41,931 nt of DNA. It comes from Sphingobacterium bovistauri. Its GTDB lineage: Bacteria; Bacteroidota; Bacteroidia; Sphingobacteriales; Sphingobacteriaceae. The stretch covers positions 1-41,931 of the forward strand of contig NZ_JADEYP010000035.1 of NCBI RefSeq assembly GCF_020295405.1, read 5' to 3'. The translations under genes and the position numbers were made by a program. Below the pieces are notes generated by a model that made no database searches, had not been told where the DNA came from, and was given only the letters and a program-made list of their open reading frames with translations. Of the stretch, positions 24,722-33,404 are shown piece by piece (the stretch's first letter is position 1; each line of letters starts with the position of its first letter).

Positions 24722-25717
24722 TTAGCCATAAATCCATTTGAATTTATATTCCAATTCTGGAACTTTAATTCTATCTGCTAAGCGTAGTAGGCGATCTGGT
24801 AATTTCATTAAGTAATCGCGGGCTTTTTCGCCTTGTTCATTTAAACCAGAAACTTGATCGATTTTCCAATCTGCGATCAGTTCTTTTAATATATCTACGT
24901 AGTCAATGGCAGTATACACATTCAATCGTTGAGCAGCATCAGAGAAATGTGCAAAAGATCCGCCTTTTGCTTCGCCTGATTGACGTAAAAAGTGAGCTGG
25001 CATTACAATTTTTTTACGCATCATATCTTCAAAAGCTAACATCACTTCACTTGGATCTACCTCAAAAGCTTTCGAAATAAATGACATATACGCTTTAGCG
25101 TGACGTGCTTCATCCGCGGCGATAACACCACACATTTTGGCTAATAATTTGTCGCCACTTTTCTTAGAAATACCAGCTACACGTCTATGCGAAACATTAG
25201 TGGCTATTTCTTGAAAAGATGTATATATGAAATTACGATAAGGATCGGCTCCAGTACCAATATCAAATCCGTCTTTAATCAAATGTTGTGTACTCATTTC
25301 GAATTCACGCATATTGATTCTACCAGAAAGATATAAGTATTTGTTTAATAAATCTCCGTGTCTATTTTCTTCAGCAGTCCAAGCACGCACCCATTTCATC
25401 CACCCACCTTGCTCATTTTTATCTACTTCTTCGACCATTGTTAACCATGATTCATAAGTAGGTAAAGCTTCTTCCGTAATTGTGTCACCAATCAATACCG
25501 CTACTAAATCATAAGGAAGTTCTTTGGCACTCTCTTGTAAATCACGTACTTCTTCGAAAAAAGTACTTCTAGAAGAATCTGGAAGAAAATCAGCTGGTTG
25601 CCACATTTCCTCAACAGGTTTTAAATATTCACTCATTTCTTTGAGCATATAAGGCTCCAAATAAGTCATTACTTCTTTCCTCGATCCCTCTGGAATATTT
25701 AATGGTAATTCTTGCAT
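24722..25717 (-). CDS. Acyl-ACP desaturase (soluble di-iron)
   Basis: 331 residues. Di-iron ligands: Glu117 and His120 in AEENRHGDLL, Glu170 in FQEIATNVSH, and Glu203 and His206 in AADEARHAKAY, with Glu83 in TITEEALPTYES as the remaining ligand. This is the ferritin-like stearoyl-ACP desaturase fold, introducing a double bond into ACP-bound fatty acids with oxygen and reduced ferredoxin. Length fits the bacterial DesA type. Single gene, divergent from sufS. A TACCTTTG on the minus strand at 25732-25725 lies only 8 bases before the ATG; if it is a real -7 element the transcript would be nearly leaderless. Confidence 0.93.
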   Translation of the reverse strand: MQELPLNIPEGSRKEVMTYLEPYMLKEMSEYLKPVEEMWQPADFLPDSSRSTFFEEVRDLQESAKELPYDLVAVLIGDTITEEALPTYESWLTMVEEVDKNEQGGWMKWVRAWTAEENRHGDLLNKYLYLSGRINMREFEMSTQHLIKDGFDIGTGADPYRNFIYTSFQEIATNVSHRRVAGISKKSGDKLLAKMCGVIAADEARHAKAYMSFISKAFEVDPSEVMLAFEDMMRKKIVMPAHFLRQSGEAKGGSFAHFSDAAQRLNVYTAIDYVDILKELIADWKIDQVSGLNEQGEKARDYLMKLPDRLLRLADRIKVPELEYKFKWIYG

Positions 25718-25851
25718 ATTACTACAAAGGTATGTATAAAATTAAAATATGTATTCGGAAATTTAATAAAAAAAGTAGTTATATAAATTATTTTAAAGTC
25801 AAAATTTGAACATCTTTTACCAAAAGAATACATTTAAAACGCTCATTTTGG

Positions 25852-27117
25852 ATGGATATGTATTACCTTTGTAATGAAAATTTTGAACATAAATTGAAAA
25901 AATTCGATATACAAAAGATCCGTGCCGATTTCCCTATTCTGAAAAGAGAGGTGAACGGTAAGCCCTTGGTTTACTTGGATAATGGTGCGACTACACAAAA
26001 GCCAAAGACAGTAATAGACGCGATTACAAACTATTATTCGGATATGAATTCGAATGTGCATCGTGGTGTACACTATTTGAGTCAAATATCTACGGATGCA
26101 TTTGAGGTAACGCGTCGCAAAGTGCAGGAATTTATAAATGCTAGAGAAGATGCTGAAGTCATTATAACAAAAGGCACTACAGACAGTATCAATTTAGTGG
26201 CTGCTTGTTATGGTAAGGCTTTTATTCATGCAGGTGACGAAATTATTATTTCGGCAATGGAGCACCACTCGAATATTGTGCCTTGGCAAATGCTTTGCGA
26301 GGAGAAAGGAGCAGTTTTACGTGTGATTCCGATGAACAATTATGGTGAATTGGATATGGACGCTTACAAAAGCTTACTCTCTGAGAAAACAAAACTTGTC
26401 TCTGTCACTTATGTTTCCAATTCATTAGGAACTATTAATCCTGTGAAAGAGATTATTAAATTAGCTCATGCTAAGAATGTGCCTGTATTACTTGATGCAG
26501 CTCAAGCTGTTCAACACATTGCTATAGATGTACAAGATTTGGATGTAGACTTTTTAGCTTTTTCTGGTCATAAGATGTACGCACCTACTGGTGTGGGTGT
26601 ATTGTACGGTAAAAGGGAATTGCTGGATTCAATGCCTCCGTATCAAGGGGGGGGGGACATGATTAAGGATGTTACTTTTGAAAAGACGACTTACAATGAG
26701 TTGCCTTTCAAATTCGAGGCGGGTACCCCAAATATTGAAGCTGGGATTTGTTTAGCGGTAGCGATAGATTATATTAATGATTTAGGTATTGAGAATATCA
26801 GAGCCTATGAGGACGAATTGTTGGATTATGCTACCTCGAAAATTAAAGAGATCGCGGGTGTAAAAATTATTGGAGAGGCAGCTAAAAAATCTTCTGTACT
26901 TTCATTTGTGGTAGATGGCGTTCATCCGTATGATATAGGTGTGATTTTAGATAAATTGGGTATTGCTGTGCGTACTGGACACCACTGTGCACAACCGGTA
27001 ATGGATCTGTTTAATATTTCTGGAACAGTACGTGCGAGTTTGGCGGTGTATAATACCAAAGAAGATATAGATAATTTTATTGCGGGTTTGACTCGTGCAT
27101 TAAAAATGCTTTTATAA
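25852..27117 (+). CDS. sufS: Cysteine desulfurase SufS
   Basis: 421 residues as read from ATG. PLP-binding Lys241 in FSGHKMYAP, His138 in AMEHHSN, and the sulfur-carrying Cys379 in RTGHHCAQP, the short-loop group II type. It takes sulfur from cysteine for Fe-S cluster assembly and hands it to SufE, encoded 3 bases downstream. The first residues MDMYYLCNENFEHK are unlike the family; a TACCTTTG promoter-like box at 25864-25871 lies inside them, so the real start may be the TTG at 25894 (giving KKFDIQKIRADFPIL). The codons for the conserved Gly-Gly-Gly form a run of ten G at 26647-26656. The rest of the suf operon is not here. Confidence 0.94.
   Translation: MDMYYLCNENFEHKLKKFDIQKIRADFPILKREVNGKPLVYLDNGATTQKPKTVIDAITNYYSDMNSNVHRGVHYLSQISTDAFEVTRRKVQEFINAREDAEVIITKGTTDSINLVAACYGKAFIHAGDEIIISAMEHHSNIVPWQMLCEEKGAVLRVIPMNNYGELDMDAYKSLLSEKTKLVSVTYVSNSLGTINPVKEIIKLAHAKNVPVLLDAAQAVQHIAIDVQDLDVDFLAFSGHKMYAPTGVGVLYGKRELLDSMPPYQGGGDMIKDVTFEKTTYNELPFKFEAGTPNIEAGICLAVAIDYINDLGIENIRAYEDELLDYATSKIKEIAGVKIIGEAAKKSSVLSFVVDGVHPYDIGVILDKLGIAVRTGHHCAQPVMDLFNISGTVRASLAVYNTKEDIDNFIAGLTRALKMLL
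26647..26656. repeat. Run of ten G inside sufS
   Basis: Ten consecutive G encode the conserved GGG of the motif YQGGGDM, all with GGG codons plus the first base of GAC. Rare in such an AT-rich genome, and prone to slippage. Confidence 0.95.
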
Positions 27118-27120
27118 AAG

Positions 27121-27537
27121 ATGACAATTAACGAAATACAAGACGAATTAATCGAAGATTTTTCTTTTTATGGCGATTGGATGGAAAAATATGAATATAT
27201 CATCCAATTGGGTAAGGAAGTTCCTTTGATCGATGAGCAATACAAAATAGATCAATTTATAATTAAGGGCTGTCAATCCAAAGTTTGGTTATTTCCAGAG
27301 TTGGTAGATGGTAAAATAAATTTTAAAGCAGATTCTGATGCGATTATCACCAAAGGATTGGTGAGTTTGATGGTAAAAGTATTATCTGGACATACAGCAA
27401 AAGAAATCGCAGATGCCGATCTTTATTTTATAGATCAAATAGGATTGAAAGAGCATCTATCGCCAACTCGTGCGAATGGATTGTTGGCCATGGTGAAGCA
27501 GATGAAATTATATGCAATTGCATTGCAAAGTAGATAA
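27121..27537 (+). CDS. sufE: Sulfur acceptor SufE
   Basis: 138 residues. The sulfur-accepting Cys51 sits in IIKGCQSKVWL, the family motif. Conserved start DELIEDFSFYGDWMEKYEYII and end SPTRANGLLAMVKQM match SufE. It accepts persulfide from SufS and enhances its activity. Located 3 bases after sufS, so co-transcribed and probably translationally coupled. Confidence 0.95.
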   Translation: MTINEIQDELIEDFSFYGDWMEKYEYIIQLGKEVPLIDEQYKIDQFIIKGCQSKVWLFPELVDGKINFKADSDAIITKGLVSLMVKVLSGHTAKEIADADLYFIDQIGLKEHLSPTRANGLLAMVKQMKLYAIALQSR

Positions 27538-27571
27538 AAAATAAGCGGTCAATTTTGACTGCTTATTTTTT
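27536..27571. terminator. Bidirectional terminator between sufE and murI
   Basis: AAAAAATAAGCGGTCA pairs with TGACTGCTTATTTTTT (16 bp, one G-U) around ATTT. It overlaps the murI stop codon at 27563-27565. Confidence 0.9.
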
Positions 27572-28387
27572 ATCTACTTTTATATGTTGAGCTTCTAAAT
27601 TCTTGCCAAAGAATATAAATGCTTTTTCTGAAAAATCCTTGGCATCATCAGTGGTGTAAAATTCTAATTTTCCACCTTCACTACATTTTTCTTCTATTTC
27701 TAGATGACGAATTAAATAATCCGCTAAACTTTCAGCAACCAATTCACCTTGTGCCAAGATTTGGATGTGTTCTGGTGTGTATTTTCGAATAATTGGATAT
27801 AAAATAGGGTAGTGCGTACAGGCCAGCACTATGGTGTCAATAGTAGGAGATTGACTCAAAAGCTCATTAATATCTTTCTGTATAAAATAATGTGTACCAT
27901 CGCTATTGATTTCGTTATTTTCCACCAAAGGAACCCAAAATGGACAAGCTTGTTGGTAAACTTGTATTTCGGGATTGAACTTAGCAATTTCAATCAAGTA
28001 GGAGTTAGAGAGTACTGTCCCTGGGGTAGCTAAGATACCTATCGCATTTGTTCTGGTATACTCGTGAATTGATTCAGTCGTTGGACGTATAACACCCAAA
28101 ACTTTTTTACCTTCAGGGAGATCATTCTGTTGGATGCTTCTTAGAGCTTTTGCAGATGCTGTATTGCATGCTAATATCACCAAATTACAGCCTAAATCAA
28201 ATAGTTTGAATACACATTCTTTGGTGAATTCATAAACTGTTTCGAATGAACGTGTGCCATAAGGTACGCGTGCATTATCACCCAAATAGATGTAATCATA
28301 TTCTGGTAATTTTTTGTGTATTTCTTTGAAGACGGTTAAACCGCCGTAGCCAGAATCAAAAATGCCAATTGGACCTTGTGTGCGCAT
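27563..28387 (-). CDS. murI: Glutamate racemase
   Basis: 274 residues. Makes D-glutamate for peptidoglycan. The acid/base cysteines are Cys74 in ILACNTASAKALR and Cys190 in VLACTHYPIL; Asp11 lies in GIFDSGYGGLTVF. Length is normal for the family. Monocistronic, between two terminators. Confidence 0.95.
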   Translation of the reverse strand: MRTQGPIGIFDSGYGGLTVFKEIHKKLPEYDYIYLGDNARVPYGTRSFETVYEFTKECVFKLFDLGCNLVILACNTASAKALRSIQQNDLPEGKKVLGVIRPTTESIHEYTRTNAIGILATPGTVLSNSYLIEIAKFNPEIQVYQQACPFWVPLVENNEINSDGTHYFIQKDINELLSQSPTIDTIVLACTHYPILYPIIRKYTPEHIQILAQGELVAESLADYLIRHLEIEEKCSEGGKLEFYTTDDAKDFSEKAFIFFGKNLEAQHIKVDKK

Positions 28388-28394
28388 AAAACAA

Positions 28395-28420
28395 AAGACT
28401 TAGGATTATACCTAAGTCTT
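28395..28420 (-). terminator. Terminator of the GH125 gene
   Basis: AAGACTTAGG pairs with CCTAAGTCTT (10 bp) around ATTATA, with T-rich sequence after it on the minus strand. It sits 36 bases after the stop at 28457 and 8 bases before the murI start. Confidence 0.8.
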
Positions 28421-28456
28421 CGCTAAATATTGAATATTTTGACTAGGTCTAATCAC

Positions 28457-29878
28457 TTAAAACTTTAACAAAGATGGCTTTTCTTTATAAGTTTTCCATA
28501 ATAATTCTCCAAATAAAGTATTAGCCCAAGCAAACCAGTGGCGTGTGAATTTTTTCGGATCATCTTTATGAAATGTTTCGTGCATAAATCCAGTATCCCC
28601 ATGAGTGGAGGCTACCATTTTTATGCAATCGCGAATTTCATTATCGTTAGTTGAAGTAAATGCGCGCATTGTTATAGCCATTGGCCAAATCATATCACGA
28701 CCAATGTGTGGTCCTCCAATTCCTTCTCCTGCTTTGCCCTTGAAGAAGAAGGGATTGTCTTCTGATAATATGAATTTGCGCGTGCGTTGATAGGTTTCGT
28801 CGTTGACATCTACTGCTCCCAGGTACGGTAGTGATAATAAGGAAGGGACATTGGCATCGTCCATCATCAATGCGCTTCCAAAGCCATCAACTTCGTAAGC
28901 GTAGATTTTACCATATTTTGGATGATCAATGATGCCATAATCATTTATTGCTTTCTGGACTTCATCTGCTAAGGATTCCATTTTAGAAGCTAATATCGTA
29001 TTGTTTTTTACCTTCCTTAATATTTCAGCGGCTTGTCTTAAACTTATTACAGCAAATAAATTAGATGGAATCAAAAATGGAAAAATGGAACAATCGTCAG
29101 ACGGTCGGAAGCTTGAACAAATAAGACCTACAGGATTGACGGGGTATCCCCACCCATCAACTTGTAAGGTATCTGTTCCGCGGGGAGTCGTGCGCATAAA
29201 GTTATATGGTCCTAAATTGTCTTTGCGTTGTTGTTCTATGAAAGTTTTGTAGGTGTTTTCTTGCGCTTTTACCCATTCGTCATTAAATGGAGTGGTGTCT
29301 TTTGTCGTTTTCCAGTACTCGTAAGCAAGACGGATTGGGTAACAAAGCGAGTCTATTTCCCATTTACGCTCATGGATACCTGCTTTCATTTCTGTGTGGT
29401 CTGAAAACCATTCTCCTTCTTTAGTAGGGTCGTTATAAAATGCGTTTGCGTACGGATCAATATTGATGCATTTTGATTGCTTATTAATTAGTCCTAAAAT
29501 CAAATCTTGTAACTTACGGTCTTTGTGCATAAACTGTAAATAGGGCCATACCTGTGCGCTACTGTCGCGTAACCACATGGCATCTATATCCCCAGTGATT
29601 ACATATGTTAACTTTTGAGTAGACGTGGATTCATCATAGATTGTAGTATCTAAGGTATTGGGGAAGCAATTGTTAAAAAGCCAGCCTAACTCAGGGTTAT
29701 TGACTTTTTTTTGAAATTCTTCAATTGCATTTTCAATTACATAACTCGTAAAATGCCTCTTATTTAAAGGAACTCTAACTGTTGGGAATCGTGTATTTAC
29801 AGTTCCGAAAGAGAATTTATTCGCCATTAATCCAACACTAAATAACGCGCTTTGCTGTAAAAATTTTTTTCTATTCAT
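28457..29878 (-). CDS. Exported glycoside hydrolase family 125 (exo-alpha-1,6-mannosidase type)
   Basis: 473 residues. The N-terminus MNRKKFLQQSALFSVG resembles a Tat leader with Lys in place of the second Arg. Family 125 (old DUF1237) signatures: TGDIDAMWLRDSSAQVWPYL near residue 95, KWEIDSLCYP, DGWGYPVNP, MMDDANVPSLLSLPYLG, GGPHIGRDMIWPMA and ASTHGDTGFMHETFHKDDP. Characterised members, including a Bacteroides one, remove alpha-1,6-linked mannose, as in fungal mannan or N-glycans. No transporter or other mannan-utilisation genes sit beside it. Confidence 0.92.
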   Translation of the reverse strand: MNRKKFLQQSALFSVGLMANKFSFGTVNTRFPTVRVPLNKRHFTSYVIENAIEEFQKKVNNPELGWLFNNCFPNTLDTTIYDESTSTQKLTYVITGDIDAMWLRDSSAQVWPYLQFMHKDRKLQDLILGLINKQSKCINIDPYANAFYNDPTKEGEWFSDHTEMKAGIHERKWEIDSLCYPIRLAYEYWKTTKDTTPFNDEWVKAQENTYKTFIEQQRKDNLGPYNFMRTTPRGTDTLQVDGWGYPVNPVGLICSSFRPSDDCSIFPFLIPSNLFAVISLRQAAEILRKVKNNTILASKMESLADEVQKAINDYGIIDHPKYGKIYAYEVDGFGSALMMDDANVPSLLSLPYLGAVDVNDETYQRTRKFILSEDNPFFFKGKAGEGIGGPHIGRDMIWPMAITMRAFTSTNDNEIRDCIKMVASTHGDTGFMHETFHKDDPKKFTRHWFAWANTLFGELLWKTYKEKPSLLKF

Positions 29879-30057
29879 GTTTATATGGTTGTACGATTTT
29901 AACTATTTAAAACGTTTTAGCATAAGCGAATATAGTGTATTTTCTAAATAAATAAAAAAGTGGCATGAAATTAGATAATTGATTGCAATATTGCTTAAAA
30001 AATACATTTTTAAATCTTTAATTATTGTATTTTCTATTTAAAAATACAAGTTTCCTT

Positions 30058-31698
30058 ATGAGAAATAAAAAAAAATATATTGTTGTTGGTTTAGTTTTTA
30101 CTTTAGTATTTGTTTGTAACTCGCTGATTGTTAAGGCTCAGGTTGAAAATGAGGTGTATTCTTATGAGCAGTCGACAAAGTACAATAATATATTGTATAA
30201 TGTGAGAACTAGATTTCATACTTCGTCAAAACCTTTTCTTTTTAAAAATGAGTTGTTAAATAGAAAGGACTCCTTAGAATATGCGAACTCCTCTTCATCA
30301 ACTAATTTTATCATGCGGAAATTGTTTAATGAACATTTAGTTGATGTTGAAAAAGAAGATCATTCCTTCTATTTAGATTTTCTGCCTGATTTTCAAATTG
30401 GTTCCGAATTGATCGATAACGATAATCGTTCTACATGGTTGAATACAAGGGGAATACAAGCTGGGCTTACAATTAAGGATAGATTTACATTCTATACCTC
30501 TCTATATGAGAATCAAGGTGTATTTGCTAATTATTTGGATCAATATATCGCTGAAACAGGCGTAGTTCCAGGGCAGTCATCCTCCAAAAACCCATTGGGT
30601 AAAACAAAAGATTGGATGTATGCAACAGCTAGTTTAACGTATGATTTTAGTCCTTATTTTCAATTAACAGCCGCTTTTGATAAAAATCATATAGGTGATG
30701 GGTATAGATCTTTATTGTTATCAGATTTTTCATCAAATTATACACAGCTAAAATTTACTGGTGAAATTGGTAATGTGCAGTATACTTCGGTATGGGCATA
30801 TATGAATGATCCTGTAAATCCAAGATTGGATTCTCTAAATTCTGGTGGTCGTTTCGGTGATGGGATTAAGTATGGTGCATTTCAGTATATAGATTATAAC
30901 GCAACTAATAGATTGTCTGTCGGATTTTTTCAAGCTGTGGTATGGGCAAATCGTAATCAAGCTGGTCATAGAGGTTTTGATTTTAATTATTTAAATCCTG
31001 GTATCTTATTTCGTCCAGTTGAAAATAATAATCGTACTTCTCCTGATAAAATGTTTTTGGGATTGAATGCAAAGTATAAAGTTCTAAATAATATCACGGC
31101 CTATGGACAGTTTTTATTAGGTGAATTCACAGCGAAAGAATTTTTTGCAAACAATGGATATGCACATAATAAATGGGGGACACAATTAGGTGTACGTGGA
31201 TTTGATATGTTTGGCGTGCAGAATTTACATTTCTTGGCTGAATATAACTTAGTAAGACCTTATACATATCAACATTTTGCTTCTATCTCAAATTACAGTA
31301 ATAATGGTGAGCCATTGGCACATCCTAGAGGAGCTAATTTTAGAGAGTTTTTGGGTACTGCACAGTACACTTGGAATAGATTTGAATTCAATGGTAAGGC
31401 GATGATTAGCAGTTTTGGTACCGATCCAAATGCGGAGACTAATATGGGGGGAGATATATTTCAACCTTATACAGCTATTCCTAATATGTATGGCAACAAA
31501 ATTGGACAAGGGGTTAAGAATAATCTATACTTCGCAGATTTGCGTGCCTCTTATGTCTTAAATCCAAAATATAATTTGCGCTTAGAATTAGGATACACGC
31601 AGCGGTATAGAAGAATTGAAGGAGAGGCTACACAGAAATCAGGCGTTATTAATTTTGGCTTACGTTCAAGCTTCCGTAATTTTTATGGTGATATTTAA
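30058..31698 (+). CDS. RemB / Wzi-like outer-membrane barrel protein
   Basis: 546 residues from the ATG at 30058, which starts a signal peptide (MRNKKKYIVVGLVF, cleavage near IVKAQ); an upstream TTG in frame adds residues before it. The mature part is strand rich, with KNHIGDGYRSLLLSDFSSNY and a long series of aromatic strands, resembling Bacteroidota RemB proteins and the capsule-assembly Wzi barrel. RemB was named from Flavobacterium gliding, but relatives occur in non-gliding bacteria, so a role in surface polysaccharide is as likely. aroQ follows after 36 bases. Confidence 0.65.
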   Translation: MRNKKKYIVVGLVFTLVFVCNSLIVKAQVENEVYSYEQSTKYNNILYNVRTRFHTSSKPFLFKNELLNRKDSLEYANSSSSTNFIMRKLFNEHLVDVEKEDHSFYLDFLPDFQIGSELIDNDNRSTWLNTRGIQAGLTIKDRFTFYTSLYENQGVFANYLDQYIAETGVVPGQSSSKNPLGKTKDWMYATASLTYDFSPYFQLTAAFDKNHIGDGYRSLLLSDFSSNYTQLKFTGEIGNVQYTSVWAYMNDPVNPRLDSLNSGGRFGDGIKYGAFQYIDYNATNRLSVGFFQAVVWANRNQAGHRGFDFNYLNPGILFRPVENNNRTSPDKMFLGLNAKYKVLNNITAYGQFLLGEFTAKEFFANNGYAHNKWGTQLGVRGFDMFGVQNLHFLAEYNLVRPYTYQHFASISNYSNNGEPLAHPRGANFREFLGTAQYTWNRFEFNGKAMISSFGTDPNAETNMGGDIFQPYTAIPNMYGNKIGQGVKNNLYFADLRASYVLNPKYNLRLELGYTQRYRRIEGEATQKSGVINFGLRSSFRNFYGDI

Positions 31699-31734
31699 AA
31701 ATTGAATATCTATATTTATTCATTAATCTATAAT

Positions 31735-32151
31735 ATGAAGAAAATATTGGTATTAAATGGTCCTAATTTGAATCTATTAGGTGTTCGTGAAAAAAGTATT
31801 TATGGCAATCAGTCATTTGACGAATATTTTGTGTCCTTGAAAGCAAGATTTAGTAATGTGGAATTATCGTATTTTCAAAGCAATTCAGAAGGTGCGATAA
31901 TTGATAAACTTCATGAAATAGGATTTGATATTGATGGAATAGTTTTGAATGCAGGGGCATATACCCACACCTCTGTCGCTATTGGTGATGCAATAGCTGC
32001 GGTAAATACACCAGTAGTCGAAGTGCATATATCTAATGTTCATCAACGTGAATCATTTAGACATCATTCCTATCTTTCTAAAAACTGTAAAGGTGTGATT
32101 TTAGGTTTTGGGTTAGATAGCTATCGGTTGGGAATCGAAAGTTTATTATAA
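31735..32151 (+). CDS. aroQ: Type II 3-dehydroquinate dehydratase
   Basis: 138 residues from the ATG at 31735 (MKKILVLNGPNLNLLG); the 11 residues before it in frame start with TTG and are not conserved. Catalyses the third step of the shikimate pathway. Tyr23 in SIYGNQSFDE, Asn72 in LNAGAYTHTS and His98 in VEVHISN are the expected active-site residues. Probably read through from the gene upstream. The terminator overlaps its last codon and the stop of the convergent transporter gene. Confidence 0.95.
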   Translation: MKKILVLNGPNLNLLGVREKSIYGNQSFDEYFVSLKARFSNVELSYFQSNSEGAIIDKLHEIGFDIDGIVLNAGAYTHTSVAIGDAIAAVNTPVVEVHISNVHQRESFRHHSYLSKNCKGVILGFGLDSYRLGIESLL

Positions 32152-32180
32152 AAAAGAGGCTTATGAATAAGCCTCTTTTT
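32151..32180. terminator. Bidirectional terminator between aroQ and the MFS gene
   Basis: AAAAAGAGGCTTA pairs with TAAGCCTCTTTTT (13 bp) around TGAA and includes the MFS stop codon at 32161-32163. Confidence 0.9.
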
Positions 32181-33357
32181 GTTTTGACTTCCGTTTGATT
32201 ATATGTAGTGTAAGGGATAATATTGCACAGCTACCCATAGCTATCAGTATTGGTTGCGGAGTATTATTGTGAAACAAACTTACTAAACCAGAACTCAATG
32301 CTCCCAATCCCATTTGTAGAAATCCTAATAAGGCAGATGCGGTGCCAGCACTTATTTTAAATGGTTCCATAGCCATAGCAGACGCATTTGGAAAAATAAA
32401 TCCTTGACACATTAAATATCCAAAAGTAAGCCCCAGTATAACAGGAAGATTGATGTTATTGGTCCATAACAATATTAGCATTAATAAACCTACAACAACT
32501 TGTCCAAAATTAGCAACTATACATATATCTTGCATAGACCATCTTTTGAGAAAAATACGATTTAGTTGGGTGGAAAGAATTAATGCAGACGCAACAAAGG
32601 CAAAGGCGATACCATATTCTTTTTTACTTAGTCCGTATAATTCCTGCAATACAAATGAGGAGCCTGCAAGATAAGCATATAAGCCAGCAGAGGCTGTCGA
32701 AGCAATTAAGCAATAAAATATAAAAGTTTTATTTGTAAATACTTGAAAGTATTGTGTTGTGATGAATTTTGGTGCTAATGAGAACTGTTTATTACCAACA
32801 TAGCTTTCTGGTAAAATAAAAATAGTCAACAATAAAATTGCAAATCCAATACTAAATAAAGCGATGAAAATGTAATGCCAATCAAAGTAATCTAAGAGAA
32901 ATGCACCAGCTGACGGGGCTAATATCGGAGAAATAGCTATAACTAGCATTAATAAACTAAAAACCCTTGCCGCTTCTTTACCTTGGTAATAATCTTGAAC
33001 CATTGCTCTTGATGCAACCATACCAGCACAACTGCCAAGCGCTTGTATAAAGCGTAATATAATTAAACTATCTACATCACGCGTAAATACACATAGAATA
33101 GAGGTAATCACATATATACATAATCCAACTATCAGTGGTTTTTTACGTCCGTACTTATCTAACAATGGACCGTAAATTAATTGTCCAATGGCTATTCCAA
33201 TAAAGAAGGAGGTTAATGATAGTTGAACTTTTTCAATGTTGGAATTAAAATCTACAGCAATGGTATCGAAAGCAGGCAAATACATGTCAATGGAGAATGG
33301 TCCGATAGCTGACAGTAGCCCAAGAATCAGCAAAATAACTTTTTTGTTTTGTTTCAT
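32161..33357 (-). CDS. Bcr/CflA-family drug efflux transporter (MFS)
   Basis: 398 residues with about 12 membrane segments. The start GPFSIDMYLPAFDTIAVDF and the loop GPLLDKYGRKKPLIVGL (motif A) are typical of Bcr/CflA proton-driven exporters, as is RFIQALGSCAGMVASRAMVQD. Known members export bicyclomycin, chloramphenicol or sulfonamides; the substrate here cannot be told. Separated from lgt by a terminator. Confidence 0.92.
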   Translation of the reverse strand: MKQNKKVILLILGLLSAIGPFSIDMYLPAFDTIAVDFNSNIEKVQLSLTSFFIGIAIGQLIYGPLLDKYGRKKPLIVGLCIYVITSILCVFTRDVDSLIILRFIQALGSCAGMVASRAMVQDYYQGKEAARVFSLLMLVIAISPILAPSAGAFLLDYFDWHYIFIALFSIGFAILLLTIFILPESYVGNKQFSLAPKFITTQYFQVFTNKTFIFYCLIASTASAGLYAYLAGSSFVLQELYGLSKKEYGIAFAFVASALILSTQLNRIFLKRWSMQDICIVANFGQVVVGLLMLILLWTNNINLPVILGLTFGYLMCQGFIFPNASAMAMEPFKISAGTASALLGFLQMGLGALSSGLVSLFHNNTPQPILIAMGSCAILSLTLHIIKRKSKQKEAYS

Positions 33358-33366
33358 AATAATATA

Positions 33367-33393
33367 AAAGCCTCTTAAATTTTAAGAGGCTTT
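33367..33393 (-). terminator. Terminator of lgt
   Basis: AAAGCCTCTTAA pairs with TTAAGAGGCTTT (12 bp) around three bases, directly downstream of lgt. Confidence 0.85.
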
Positions 33394-33404
33394 GAGTTTT
33401 GTTT

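Noticed and set aside
25725..25732. TACCTTTG -7 box for the desaturase gene.
   Set aside because: No TTG at the proper distance, and it would leave almost no leader; such 8-mers are expected by chance many times in this AT-rich window.
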